Source of the DNA: Hydrogenophaga sp. PAMC20947
GTDB taxonomy: Bacteria; Pseudomonadota; Gammaproteobacteria; Burkholderiales; Burkholderiaceae_C
Direction of reading: 5' to 3'
Assembly: GCF_004795855.1 (NCBI RefSeq)
Contig: NZ_CP039252.1
Coordinates: 2,046,001-2,110,000 of the forward strand
Length of the DNA stretch: 64,000 nt
The notes beneath the pieces were generated by a model. The model was given only the letters and a program-made list of their open reading frames with translations. It ran no database searches and was not told the DNA's origin. Below, piece by piece: positions 48,887-58,859 of the stretch; the stretch's first letter is position 1, and the number at the start of each line of letters is the position of its first letter. Made by a program: the position numbers and the translations under genes.

Positions 48887-48952
48887 TCAACTCTCCTTCG
48901 TCAATATCTGGCTTGCGTCAAGGTGGCCACTCGCGCCGGTACGATGGAAGCG

Positions 48953-50236
48953 TCAGGGTCGCTGCATATTGCAGGTGTGCGGCAGTTCTGCCTGCTGGGC
49001 GCTCAGCTGGCGCACCACCCGAAAACCAAAGCCCGAGCCTTCGACATCAAACGGGGTACCCGGGGCGCCTTGGCGGTCCATCACGGCCACCGCGAGCGCT
49101 TGTTGCAACTGGTGGTCGCCCGGCCTCATGCGCGCCTTCTGCCCTGCCAGGGTGACCTCGGCTGTTTCCAGCTCGGACGCAATCCGACCCGCCTCCAGCG
49201 AACCGGCACGTTCGATAGCCTGCGCCAGCGCTTCGATCATGAGCTGCATGCGCATGTGCACATAGTCGTCCTCGGGCTTGGGAAAGCGCTGGCGAAACGA
49301 CTGGTAGAACGCGGCGGACGCTGTACCAGGCGTGTTGGGGAACCAGTCGGCCACGGCGATCACCTTGCCAATGCCGGCTTCGCCGATGGCGGCCGGTGCA
49401 CCCAACGCATTGCCATAGAACGTGTAGAAGGTCCCTTCAAAACCCACTTCACGTGCTGCCTTGACCAGCAGCGTCAGGTCGTTGCCCCAGTTGCCGGTCA
49501 GCACAGCTTGTGCGCCGCTGGCCTTGATTTTGGCGGCGTAGGGCAAAAAGTCTTTCACCCGTGCCACGGGATGCAGCTCTTCGCCCACGATGGTCACGTC
49601 GGGCCGTTTTTCATTCAGCTGGCGCTTGGCCTCGCGCAACACGCCCTGGCCAAAGCTGTAGTCCTGACCGATCAGGTACACGTTTTTCAGTGCCTTGTCC
49701 TCGCGCAACACGCTCATGAGAGCGGTCATGCGCATGTCGGCATGGGCATCAAAACGAAAATGCCAGAAGCTGCACTTTTCGTTGGTGAGCGACGGATCGA
49801 CAGCCGAATAGTTCAAATACACCACGCTGCGCGCCGGATCGCGCTCGTTGTGCTTGCCAATGGCGTCGATCAGCCCTGCGGCAGCAGCCGACGAATTCCC
49901 CTGGGTAACGATCCGGATGCCCTGGTCCACGGCGGAGCGCAGGCTGGACAGGGCCTCTTCGGTCTGTCCTTTGCTGTCGAAGCGCTCAATGAGCAGTGGG
50001 CGGTTTCCGCCTGGCCATTTCACGCCACCTCGGGCATTGACCCGCTCAGTGGCCCAGACCAGGTTGCGGTAAACGGCTTCGCCGGTGTTGGCGAAGGGGC
50101 CCGACAGGCCCTCGATCATGCCGATCCGGATGGGCGCGCCCGTGGGCGACGTTTGCGCAAAGGCCTGGGAAAAGAGGCTGGCACCCAGCAGACAGCCGAT
50201 CAGTGCGGCGCGGCGGTTCAGATAGGAAAAAGGCAT
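48953..50236 (-). CDS. ABC transporter substrate-binding protein, branched-chain amino acid type
   Basis: A 427-aa exported protein of the Peripla_BP_6 (LivJ-like) group. The signal peptide is residues 1-27 (YLNRRAALIGCLLGASLF, cleavage after QAFA). The mature part starts with APIRIGMIEGLSGPFANTGE (about 34-53) and has QGIRIVTQGNSSAAAAGLID (about 106-125). It would bind an amino acid, amide or aromatic compound. No permease or ATPase gene is near, so this is an orphan component or works with a transporter encoded elsewhere. A Peripla_BP_6 protein without transporter partners can also serve as a sensor part. Confidence 0.88.
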   Translation of the reverse strand: MPFSYLNRRAALIGCLLGASLFSQAFAQTSPTGAPIRIGMIEGLSGPFANTGEAVYRNLVWATERVNARGGVKWPGGNRPLLIERFDSKGQTEEALSSLRSAVDQGIRIVTQGNSSAAAAGLIDAIGKHNERDPARSVVYLNYSAVDPSLTNEKCSFWHFRFDAHADMRMTALMSVLREDKALKNVYLIGQDYSFGQGVLREAKRQLNEKRPDVTIVGEELHPVARVKDFLPYAAKIKASGAQAVLTGNWGNDLTLLVKAAREVGFEGTFYTFYGNALGAPAAIGEAGIGKVIAVADWFPNTPGTASAAFYQSFRQRFPKPEDDYVHMRMQLMIEALAQAIERAGSLEAGRIASELETAEVTLAGQKARMRPGDHQLQQALAVAVMDRQGAPGTPFDVEGSGFGFRVVRQLSAQQAELPHTCNMQRP

Positions 50237-50382
50237 GTGAAAAAGGTCTCGGGTTCAAGGGGATGGCGAGGACGCGCCAGCTTCACCGGCTTTGTCACGC
50301 CAGCGACAGAGCAGTACTGTAATTCATAATTAAAAATGCCCAAAGGCGAACTTGGCGCGGCGACTGACACGGCGCCCGGGAA

Positions 50383-51483
50383 TCAGCTCAAGCCCACCCC
50401 ATCCGACAACGCCGACAAGGGCCAGCGCGGCAACACATCAAACCGGTAGGCCGCCTCACCGGACTCAGGCTTCAGCAAACCCGCTTGAGACCGCAGCCCA
50501 GCGGCCAGCGCAATCATGGCGCCGTTGTCGGTGCACAAATGAAGCTCGGGGTAATGCACCCGCCAGCCCCGCCGCGCGCATTCGGCGTTGAGCTGCTCAC
50601 GCAACAAGTCATTGGCCCCCACCCCCCCGGCCACCACCAAGCGTTTCAGGCCAGATTGTTTCACGGCCGTTACGGACTTCTTGATCAATACGTCCACGAT
50701 GGCGGCTTGGGCGCTGGCGGCCACATCGGCTTTTTGGACCCTGTCGAGCTGCGCCGCCAGTTGTGGTGTGGCCGGCCCCTCAGGGCGCGCATGGGCCAGG
50801 CGCTTGACCTGGGTCAGCACCGCCGTTTTCAAGCCGGCAAAGGAAAAATCGAGGTCGCCGCTGTGCAGCAAAGGTCGCGGAAACTTGTAGGCCGTGGCAT
50901 CGCCCTCGTGGGCCAGTTTGGACAATGCCGGTCCGCCGGGATACCCCAGGCCCAGCAACTTGGCTGACTTGTCGAACGCCTCCCCTGCAGCGTCGTCAAT
51001 GGTTTCCCCCAGCAAGGTGTAGCGCCCTACCCCGTCAACCCGCATCAACTGGGTGTGGCCGCCCGACACCAGCAGGGCCACAAACGGAAATTCGGGCGGA
51101 TCGGCGCTCAGAAAAGGCGACAGCAAATGGCCTTCGAGGTGGTGCACACCCATGGCCGGTTTGTCCAGCGCCATCGCCATGGCGCAAGCGACACCGGAAC
51201 CCACCAGCAAGGCACCCGCCAGGCCTGGTCCACGCGTGTAGGCAATGGCATCCACGGCGCTCAAAGGCAATGCCGCCTGTTGCATCACCGATTCGGTGAG
51301 GGGCAAGACGCGGCGAATGTGGTCGCGGCTGGCCAGCTCGGGCACCACACCACCGTAAGCCTGGTGCATTTCAATCTGACTGTGCAGCGCGTGACCGAGC
51401 AGACGGGGCGTCGCGGTGCCGCTGGCATCGACCAGGGCAACGCCGGTTTCGTCACAAGACGATTCAAATCCAAGAATCAACAT
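50383..51483 (-). CDS. tsaD: tRNA N6-adenosine threonylcarbamoyltransferase
   Basis: A 366-aa enzyme of the universal Kae1/TsaD family that adds the threonylcarbamoyl group to A37 of ANN-reading tRNAs with TsaB and TsaE. It starts [18 protein letters not shown]; the metal-binding motif [10 protein letters not shown] lies at 112-121, and the ATP part shows [12 protein letters not shown] and [12 protein letters not shown]. The C-terminal tail after about 345 is slightly longer than in E. coli (337 aa). It is a stand-alone gene, 43 bp behind the Dnr-type regulator gene stop on the same strand. Confidence 0.97.
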   Translation of the reverse strand: MLILGFESSCDETGVALVDASGTATPRLLGHALHSQIEMHQAYGGVVPELASRDHIRRVLPLTESVMQQAALPLSAVDAIAYTRGPGLAGALLVGSGVACAMAMALDKPAMGVHHLEGHLLSPFLSADPPEFPFVALLVSGGHTQLMRVDGVGRYTLLGETIDDAAGEAFDKSAKLLGLGYPGGPALSKLAHEGDATAYKFPRPLLHSGDLDFSFAGLKTAVLTQVKRLAHARPEGPATPQLAAQLDRVQKADVAASAQAAIVDVLIKKSVTAVKQSGLKRLVVAGGVGANDLLREQLNAECARRGWRVHYPELHLCTDNGAMIALAAGLRSQAGLLKPESGEAAYRFDVLPRWPLSALSDGVGLS

Positions 51484-51526
51484 GCTGGGAAGTGTACGGC
51501 TCGGACAAGAACCGCTTCGGTGCCCC

Positions 51527-52249
51527 TCACGCCAGGGGAAAGCGAATCAGGCGTTGGGGGTCGGGAATGCGGATCTCCCGCTTGTCCATCTCGATCAGGC
51601 CCTTGGCTTCCAGCTCATGCAAGACGCGCGAGAAGTACTCGGGCGTCATCGACAAACGCGACGCAATCGCCGCCTTGCTGACGGGGAGAACCACCCGCTG
51701 AGGCCGTTCTGCCGCATCACCAGCGCCATCGGTCCCCGACTTCACATCGTCCGGCAGGTCTCGCATGAGGTAACCAATCACCCGCTCAACCCCACTGTGC
51801 AAGGCATAAGCCTGCACATCGCTGACCAAGCCATGCAAACGGCGGGACAGACCGGCCAGCATCCGCATGCAAAACCGGGTGTCGCGGCCAATTTCTTCCA
51901 GCAACGTCGCCTTGGCCACGCTGAGCACCACGGTGTCTGTCAGTGCCTGCGCATTGATGAAGTACGGCCTGTTCGTGAACATGAGCGCCTCACCGAAGCT
52001 GTTGCCCGGCCCCACAATTTCGATGATCTTTTCCTGTCCGGCGGGTGAGATCGCAAACAGCTTGACCTGCCCAGTCACCGTCACATGGAATTCATTGCAA
52101 GGTTCGCCGATGTGGAAAACCGGGTCACCCCGCCCAAGTCGCCTGAGCTTGCAACCCTGGGTCAATCGCTGCAATTCTGCAGGGTCCATGTCGTGAAACA
52201 ACGGCAGCATGGAGAGATAACGGGGCAAGTCGAACTGATCGAGGTCCAT
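51527..52249 (-). CDS. dnr: Crp/Fnr-family regulator, Dnr/NnrR-like
   Basis: A 240-aa regulator. The cAMP-binding-like sensor domain (about 15-130) has [18 protein letters not shown] and [18 protein letters not shown], and lacks the N-terminal cysteines of oxygen-sensing FNR, so no [4Fe-4S] cluster is expected. The C-terminal winged helix (about 165-235) ends with [20 protein letters not shown] and [11 protein letters not shown]; the recognition helix keeps the E-x-x-S-R pattern that reads TTGAT-type half sites. Together with the nor and nir genes and an FNR-like box before norC this points to a Dnr/NnrR-type NO-responsive activator. It lies 114 bp downstream of norD on the same strand. Confidence 0.85.
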   Translation of the reverse strand: MDLDQFDLPRYLSMLPLFHDMDPAELQRLTQGCKLRRLGRGDPVFHIGEPCNEFHVTVTGQVKLFAISPAGQEKIIEIVGPGNSFGEALMFTNRPYFINAQALTDTVVLSVAKATLLEEIGRDTRFCMRMLAGLSRRLHGLVSDVQAYALHSGVERVIGYLMRDLPDDVKSGTDGAGDAAERPQRVVLPVSKAAIASRLSMTPEYFSRVLHELEAKGLIEMDKREIRIPDPQRLIRFPLA

Positions 52250-52363
52250 AAATGAGGGGCGGGAACGGTCGTGAGGGTTTTGCCCAGGGCTTTGAGACGC
52301 GGCCAGGGGACAACAAGTGCGAAAGCACGACTGTACCCGCTTACCCCGCCTGAAGAACCTGCG

Positions 52364-54211
52364 TCAAGACCCGCTTTGGCGCATAAAGCGGGTATAGACC
52401 GTGGCCAGGCGCCCCACCAGATCCTGCGGCCGGTGCACCAGCGCGTAGCCTTGCTGGCCAAACAGCATGGGCAGGTAATCGTGGGCAGACTCGTCGATGG
52501 TGATGCAAAAAGGGATCAGGCCAGCGGCCCGCGCAGCCTGCACGGCGTGGCGGGTGTCTTCCAGGCCGTAACGCCCTTCGTAGATATCCAGGTCGTTGGG
52601 CTTGCCGTCGGTCAGGATCAACATCAGCCGCTGCCGCTCGGGCCGCTGGCCCAACCGCTCGGTGGCCAGACGGATGGCAGCGCCCATGCGGGTGTAGTAG
52701 CCCGGTTTGATCGCCCCCACGCGGTCGCGGCTGCCCGCATTCCACGGCTCGTCAAAGCCTTTGAGATGCTGGATGCGCACGTTGTGCCGCCGCACCGACG
52801 AAAACCCCAACATCTCGAAGGGATCGCCACTGGCGGCCAAGGCCTCACCAAACACATAGAGCGCATCGCGGATCACGTCGATCACGCGGGCCGTCTGGGT
52901 CGCGTAGGCATCGGTGGAAAGCGACAAATCGGCCAGCAACAAGGTGGCCAGGCTGCGCTCGGTGCGTACACGGCGCGTGAACACCGCAGGGGCCTCGCTG
53001 CTCGGGCTGCAGGCCGCATCCACCTGGTGGCGCACCCAGGCGTCCAGATCGATGTCATCGCCTTCCGACTGGCCCCTCGCCCGCCCGGTACCGGCACGCA
53101 AGACTTCCAGCCGTCGGCGCACGCGCTTGGCGGTGGCTCTCAGGGCCGCAGGCGGTGCATAGGATTCTGTGGGCTTGGCCACAAAGGTTTGCAACGCACA
53201 GTGCTCGGGCAGCAAAGCATTGCGTCTGAAATCCCACTCAGGAAAACGCTGACCCAGGCCCAGCGGCTGGTCGTCTGCCGCCGCACTGGGCAAGTCCAGA
53301 TCAAATTTCACGCGCGAGGCTGCGGTCTGGCCATCGGGCGCAATGGCCAAGACGTCCATGTCGTTGGCCACGTTGCTGGCGTTTTCATCGGGGTCGTCGT
53401 CGGTGGCGCGATTGACTTTGATGAATTCACCCCACGACAAGACCGACTCGGCGCGGAAAAACATCATCAGCGGCGCCTTGTCTCGGTCGTCGCTCACCGC
53501 CTGGGCTCGGCGGCGGCGCGCATCGCTGGCCGTGGGCTTGCGCGCATCGCCGTTGGGCTGTGCGGGGTCGGCGCGTGACGTTGCAGCCTCTGGACCCATG
53601 CCCGCATCCAGCCACAACCAGACTGGCGCGACTTCGTGAGGGGCCACGCCCGCGCGCGCCTCCTCTTCGCTCACCGCCGGATCAGTGGCCAAGGCACCCT
53701 GCACCAGGGCCTCAGCCTGCGCCGCCCGACCCTTCAGTTGACCCAGGCTGGGCCGCAGCGCCCGTTGTGCGGCCAGCACATCCGCATAGCGTCGGGCCAA
53801 CCCCGGAAAGCGCTGCAACACAGCGGCTGTGGCGCGCAGGTTGTCGGCGACCCAGTCGCCGGTTGGTTCGATCATGGCCGCCATAGCGGCCAGCCACACA
53901 TAGAGTGCGCGGTTGAGTGCCGCGTCATCGAACACGGCCACCGTTGACGGCAAGGACAATGCTTCGGGTTCCAGGCGGCCCGTGGCTGCGTGGGTACCAC
54001 TGCCAGCGATGCGTTCCAGCCAGCCGCGGGGCCCGCCGCTTCGCACATCGGTGGCCGGCGCCACGCGCACCGCGTGCCCCCCGCCACCGGCACGAAACAA
54101 CATGCCGATCGCCCGCTGCATCTCGGGTAGATGCACGGCGGCTTGCGGATGCTGGCGGCTCGCAGCCTTGTTGATGAAGCGGTGCCATTGGGCACCCACC
54201 CATTCTTCCAT
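52364..54211 (-). CDS. norD: nitric oxide reductase activation protein NorD
   Basis: A 615-aa protein with a C-terminal von Willebrand factor A domain (about 420-610). The metal-ion site is LLLADLSLSTDA (about residue 427), followed by the Thr and Asp positions in YYTRMGAAIRLA and LILTDGKPNDLDIYEG. The N-terminal half is helical and Ala-rich. NorD works with the MoxR-type ATPase NorQ in the maturation of cNOR, including iron insertion into NorB. The start at 54211 overlaps the stop of the polyferredoxin gene by one base (TGATG); the longer open frame upstream is a shadow of that gene. Confidence 0.92.
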   Translation of the reverse strand: MEEWVGAQWHRFINKAASRQHPQAAVHLPEMQRAIGMLFRAGGGGHAVRVAPATDVRSGGPRGWLERIAGSGTHAATGRLEPEALSLPSTVAVFDDAALNRALYVWLAAMAAMIEPTGDWVADNLRATAAVLQRFPGLARRYADVLAAQRALRPSLGQLKGRAAQAEALVQGALATDPAVSEEEARAGVAPHEVAPVWLWLDAGMGPEAATSRADPAQPNGDARKPTASDARRRRAQAVSDDRDKAPLMMFFRAESVLSWGEFIKVNRATDDDPDENASNVANDMDVLAIAPDGQTAASRVKFDLDLPSAAADDQPLGLGQRFPEWDFRRNALLPEHCALQTFVAKPTESYAPPAALRATAKRVRRRLEVLRAGTGRARGQSEGDDIDLDAWVRHQVDAACSPSSEAPAVFTRRVRTERSLATLLLADLSLSTDAYATQTARVIDVIRDALYVFGEALAASGDPFEMLGFSSVRRHNVRIQHLKGFDEPWNAGSRDRVGAIKPGYYTRMGAAIRLATERLGQRPERQRLMLILTDGKPNDLDIYEGRYGLEDTRHAVQAARAAGLIPFCITIDESAHDYLPMLFGQQGYALVHRPQDLVGRLATVYTRFMRQSGS

Positions 54212-55170
54212 CAGACACCCGCTTTCTGCGTTGTTGCCGTCTCGGCTGCCAGCTCGGCTTTGCGTTGCCGCAGGGTTTCGCGCACCGCATCGGCCCCGAC
54301 CTTCCATTCCAGCAAGGGCTCGCGGCCTTTGGCTTCCTGCGTTTCCTCGCAGGAGTCAAGGCACTGGCCACACTGCACGCAGGAAAACATCATGCGCTTG
54401 ATGTTGCGCGGGTTCAGGCGCATCGGGCAACCGTCGTCGCAGGCCGACCCGTCCGGGTGAACCGCGGTGCTGCAACTGCGGCAATCGCGGGCATGGTCAC
54501 GGTCAAAAGCCACCACCATGCCCTTGGGATTGGCCATCCAAGCCAGGCTCTGAAACAGGCCGACGGCACAGCCGAACCGACAAAACAGATGGCGGGCAAA
54601 GGCGAATTCGAGTGTGAAAACCGCCGTGCCAATGGCGAGAAACCGCGCCTGGTTGGGGGTCAGCGCACCGGCCATCAGATTGGTCCAGATTTCGGCAGGC
54701 GGAAGCAGATAGGTCAACAAAGTGATGGCCCAGACAAAGCCGAAGCCCAGGCACAGCGTGCCAAACACCGGCCACCAGCGCGCAGAGGGCTTGACATTGG
54801 CGCGTGCGGTGCGGTGCTTGTCCCAGAAGCTCAATTTGCCGCTGGCGCGGTGCAAGGCGTTGTTGAGGGTTTCGACCAGCGTGAAGTGCGGACACAGCCA
54901 GCCGCAATACAAACGCCCGTACCGATAAGCCACCGCGAGAAAGGCAACCACCACGGCAATGCCCGGCAAGAATGCCCGCAGAAATATTTGAACAGCCACT
55001 TGTTGGGCGGTGATCTCGCCGGCCCTGAAGGCATCAATGCCCAGCGACCATCGCTGGCCCAGAAACCAGAGCTGGGCTTCGTTGAGATCGAAGCGCAGCA
55101 GGTTCAGCGCGGGGGCCAGCAAAAACAGGGCGAAAAAGCCCAACTGAAAGAAAAGACGGCGGCGTTGCAT
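54211..55170 (-). CDS. membrane 4Fe-4S polyferredoxin (NapH/CcoG/NosR-C-terminal-like) in the nor operon
   Basis: A 319-aa protein with about four to five membrane helices, for example LFFQLGFFALFLLAPALNLL (about 5-24), FLPGIAVVVAFLAVAYRYG and LCLGFGFVWAITLLTYLLPP. Between helices lie RLYCGWLCPHFTLVE (about 86-100) and HLFCRFGCAVGLF (about 207-219), the paired Cys motifs of the NapH/NosR/CcoG group. The C-terminal part carries two ferredoxin sites: CRSCSTAVHPDGSACDDGCP (about 240-259) with a widened first loop, and CVQCGQCLDSCEE (about 272-284). It lies between norQ and norD and is coupled to norD by TGATG. It could bring electrons from quinol to, or help maturation of, the NO reductase. The start at 55170 excludes 45 residues that run into repeat copy B. 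Confidence 0.82.
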   Translation of the reverse strand: MQRRRLFFQLGFFALFLLAPALNLLRFDLNEAQLWFLGQRWSLGIDAFRAGEITAQQVAVQIFLRAFLPGIAVVVAFLAVAYRYGRLYCGWLCPHFTLVETLNNALHRASGKLSFWDKHRTARANVKPSARWWPVFGTLCLGFGFVWAITLLTYLLPPAEIWTNLMAGALTPNQARFLAIGTAVFTLEFAFARHLFCRFGCAVGLFQSLAWMANPKGMVVAFDRDHARDCRSCSTAVHPDGSACDDGCPMRLNPRNIKRMMFSCVQCGQCLDSCEETQEAKGREPLLEWKVGADAVRETLRQRKAELAAETATTQKAGV

Positions 55171-55281
55171 GATGAAGTGACTGAGGAGATGGCAGCGCCG
55201 CCGCTGCAAAACGTTAACGTGAATCGACGCCAAGCGTGTGAAGGCCCAGGCGCATGGAGAAAACACCTTCCGGTGCGCACC

Positions 55282-55362
55282 GTGGAACTGGATTTGCCAA
55301 GCCACTGCAGCGGCCCCCCCTTGAAAGGGGGAAGACTCGACGTGAAGCAGAGAGACGGTTCA
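55282..55362 (+). repeat. dispersed hairpin repeat, copy B (polyferredoxin-norQ gap)
   Basis: Begins GTGGAACTGGATTTGCCAAG, like copy E, has the hairpin CCCCCCCTTGAAAGGGGG in the middle and ends GACGGTTCA, 6 bp before the norQ stop codon read on the minus strand. More diverged at its end than the other copies. Confidence 0.7.
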
Positions 55363-55367
55363 TTCGA

Positions 55368-56177
55368 TCATCCGATGACGGCGGACACCACTTCATCCAA
55401 AGCGGCAGCTGTTTCAGCGTCGTCGGTCAAGGCGTCCACGATGGCGGCACGGCAAGCCACGGCCAGCGGCAGACCGCTGGCCACCAGGCGAGCGGCCATC
55501 ACCAGCAAACGGGTGCTGACGGTTTCTTCCAGGTCGTGGTCGGTCAAACGGCGCAAGGCCGTGGCCAACTGCACCAGGCGAGAAGCCAACGAGGCGTCCA
55601 CGCCCGCTTCCTGCTCGATGATCCCCTGCTCCACCTGGGCATTGGGGTAACCGAAGGTCAGCGCGATGAAACGTTGACGCGTGCTGGGCTTGAGACTCTT
55701 CAGCAGGTTCTGGTAGCCAGGGTTGTAGCTGATGACCAGCATGAAACCCGGGGGTGCCACCAGCTGTTCGCCAGTGCGCTCAATCGGCAAGACGCGCCGA
55801 TCGTCAGCCAAGGGGTGCAAAACCACCGTGGTGTCCTTGCGCGCTTCGACCACCTCGTCGAGGTAGCAGATCGCGCCCGTACGCACCGCGCGAGCCAGAG
55901 GGCCATCGGCCCAGACCGTGCCTTGCCCACCAATCAAATGGCGGCCCACCAGGTCGGCCGCACTCAGATCGTCATGGCAGCTCACCGTGATGAGCGGACG
56001 TCCCAGGCGGGCGGCCATGTGCTCCACAAAACGGGTCTTGCCGCAACCCGTCGGCCCTTTGATCAGCACCGGCAGTCGCTGGCGAAACGCGTGCTCAAAG
56101 AGCGTGGTTTCACCGGCCTGCTCGGCGTAGAAGGGCACGGCGGCTTGCGCCAGTTGCCTTTGCTCAGTGTGGTCCAT
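55368..56177 (-). CDS. norQ: MoxR-type AAA ATPase NorQ
   Basis: A 269-aa AAA+ protein. Walker A is IKGPTGCGKTRFVEH (about 39-53), Walker B is AICYLDEVVEARKD (about 101-114), sensor 1 is in MLVISYNPGYQN (about 145-156). NorQ/NirQ/CbbQ proteins act with a VWA partner, here NorD, in activation of NO reductase. An ATG at 56177 was taken because GGTG stands six bases before it; an ATG four codons upstream is in frame and cannot be ruled out. It follows norB after 152 bp holding repeat copy C. Confidence 0.92.
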   Translation of the reverse strand: MDHTEQRQLAQAAVPFYAEQAGETTLFEHAFRQRLPVLIKGPTGCGKTRFVEHMAARLGRPLITVSCHDDLSAADLVGRHLIGGQGTVWADGPLARAVRTGAICYLDEVVEARKDTTVVLHPLADDRRVLPIERTGEQLVAPPGFMLVISYNPGYQNLLKSLKPSTRQRFIALTFGYPNAQVEQGIIEQEAGVDASLASRLVQLATALRRLTDHDLEETVSTRLLVMAARLVASGLPLAVACRAAIVDALTDDAETAAALDEVVSAVIG

Positions 56178-56242
56178 GTTTGACACCATCGTCCGTCAAT
56201 TGATGCGCGCTCGTCCCCGAGACGCCAGAAGCGGTCCCCCCG

Positions 56243-56326
56243 AGGAAGCCGCCGATCTGGCTTGGCCTGTCGGCTGGCATCGCCCCCAGGAGGGGGCGAC
56301 GCCGAAGGCGGCGCAGGGGTGCTTCA
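56243..56326 (+). repeat. dispersed hairpin repeat, copy C (norQ-norB gap)
   Basis: Contains GATCTGGCTTGGCCTGTCGG, the hairpin CGCCCCCAGGAGGGGGCG and the end GGCGCAGGGGTGCTTCA. On the norB strand it begins TGAAGCACCCC three bases behind the norB stop, giving a second in-frame stop. Confidence 0.8.
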
Positions 56327-56329
56327 TTT

Positions 56330-57802
<1,473 letters not shown>

Positions 57803-58237
57803 TCAGCCTTCGATGTTCGGTGGCCAGTTTTCGGTGTTGATCTCGCCGGTCCATTTCAGGAACTCGACCACGTTGTCCAGCTGCTCATCGGTCAGGTTGA
57901 ACTGGGGCATTTGCCGACGGTGCGGCGCCCCGGTGGGCATGGCTTTCATCCAGGCCTTGATAAAGTCAGGGCCACGGCGCTTGTAAACGTTGCCCAACTC
58001 GGGTGCGAAGTAAGCACCTTCGCCCAGCAGCGTATGGCAGCCGATGCAATTGCGGGTTTCCCAGATTTTTTTGCCCGCAATGACACCGGGCGTGATGTTC
58101 TCCGCGTTGGAGCGCTCGGGAATCCGCCGCTCACTGTCGAAAATGATCGCCGCAAACAGCAGTATGAAAAACACACTGCCCCCATAAAACATATTGCGGG
58201 CCATTTGTTTGGTAAACCCGCTTTGCCCTTGGCTCAT
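57803..58237 (-). CDS. norC: nitric oxide reductase subunit C (cytochrome c)
   Basis: A 144-aa membrane-anchored cytochrome. One N-terminal helix (MFYGGSVFFILLFAAIIFDS, about 16-35) holds it in the membrane; the heme is bound at CIGCH (64-68) with ETRN before it and LLGEGAYFAPELGNVYKRRG behind, a strongly conserved NorC stretch. The distal ligand is Met in RRQMPQFNLTDEQ (about 108-120). It takes electrons from periplasmic donors and passes them to NorB. GGAGGG lies seven bases before the start. It is the first gene behind the FNR/DNR box. Confidence 0.97.
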   Translation of the reverse strand: MSQGQSGFTKQMARNMFYGGSVFFILLFAAIIFDSERRIPERSNAENITPGVIAGKKIWETRNCIGCHTLLGEGAYFAPELGNVYKRRGPDFIKAWMKAMPTGAPHRRQMPQFNLTDEQLDNVVEFLKWTGEINTENWPPNIEG

Positions 58238-58268
58238 GAAAGCCCTCCATCCATAGTTGATGGCGGTA

Positions 58269-58309
58269 TCCTACTTTTTTTGTCGGGTAAGTTAATTGAC
58301 CTGGATCAA
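58269..58309 (-). promoter_or_regulatory. FNR/DNR-type activator box and -10 of the norCB operon
   Basis: TTGATCCAGGTCAA on the minus strand (58309-58296) matches the FNR/DNR consensus TTGAT-N4-ATCAA except for one base. A -10-like TAGGAT lies at 58274-58269. If transcription starts near 58261, the box centre is about 41.5 bp upstream, the normal position for class II activation. The Dnr-like regulator at 51527-52249 is the natural candidate. Confidence 0.8.
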
Positions 58310-58568
58310 GGAAGGCACCAGACAGTGTTTCGGAGCTGCCCCGATCCACTTTGCAGCCCTTGCGTGGGCAAGCTTGAACCCCACATTGCGAACTCAAGCC
58401 GTGCTCATCTCGCCGTTCCCCGCCGGCGCAACCGCCCCATGGCCGGCGTGGTGCTGCGCGGCGCCGAGGTTGCTTTGCCCGCTTGCGCAGGACATGCGCT
58501 GGCCTTTGTGCCGTTCGGCGTTGTGACGGTGTTTATCGTTCGCCGCTGGCGTTGCGCAGCGCTGCTCG
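58310..58568. other. gap upstream of the norC promoter, no gene recognised
   Basis: Together with the norC leader this forms a 331-bp gap between norC and norF. A plus-strand frame 58439-58591 (MAGVVLRGAEVALPACAGHA at the start) overlaps the end of norF and has no ribosome binding site, so it was not taken as a gene. Confidence 0.4.
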
Positions 58569-58847
58569 TCAAGCCCGCAAGCCGACGGTGACGAGTGCGA
58601 TCAAAACGATCATCACGACCATCCAGGCCAAGACAGCACGCCGCCACAGCGCGGGCGCGGTGCGCAGCTCCATGTAGTCCAGCGCGATCAGTGCGCCTTT
58701 GAAGGCAGCGAGCGCAAGCACCGCCAGCACGGCGCCGCTGGACAACGAATGGCCGCCGCTGGTCACCACGGCCTCGCCCAGCCACCAGCTCAACGCCGTG
58801 GCCAAGGCGAGCAGGATAGCGACGGTGTTGATGCGGCGGATGCTCAT
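58569..58847 (-). CDS. norF: NorF-like small membrane protein (cytochrome oxidase subunit IV family)
   Basis: A 92-aa protein with three membrane helices: TVAILLALATALSWWLGEAV (about 8-27), SGAVLAVLALAAFKGALIAL (about 37-56) with the conserved Lys, and VLAWMVVMIVLIALVTVGLR (about 72-91). The ALDYMELRTAPALWR motif (about 55-69) is typical of NorF. It is encoded directly behind norE (12 bp), as in Paracoccus-type nor clusters. NorEF support NO reductase activity or assembly; the mechanism is not settled. Confidence 0.85.
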   Translation of the reverse strand: MSIRRINTVAILLALATALSWWLGEAVVTSGGHSLSSGAVLAVLALAAFKGALIALDYMELRTAPALWRRAVLAWMVVMIVLIALVTVGLRA

Positions 58848-58859
58848 GGGTATGGCCTT

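Noticed and set aside
58439..58591. Small plus-strand open frame with a hydrophobic middle between norC and norF
   Set aside because: No ribosome binding site, overlaps the end of norF, and no similarity to a known small membrane protein.
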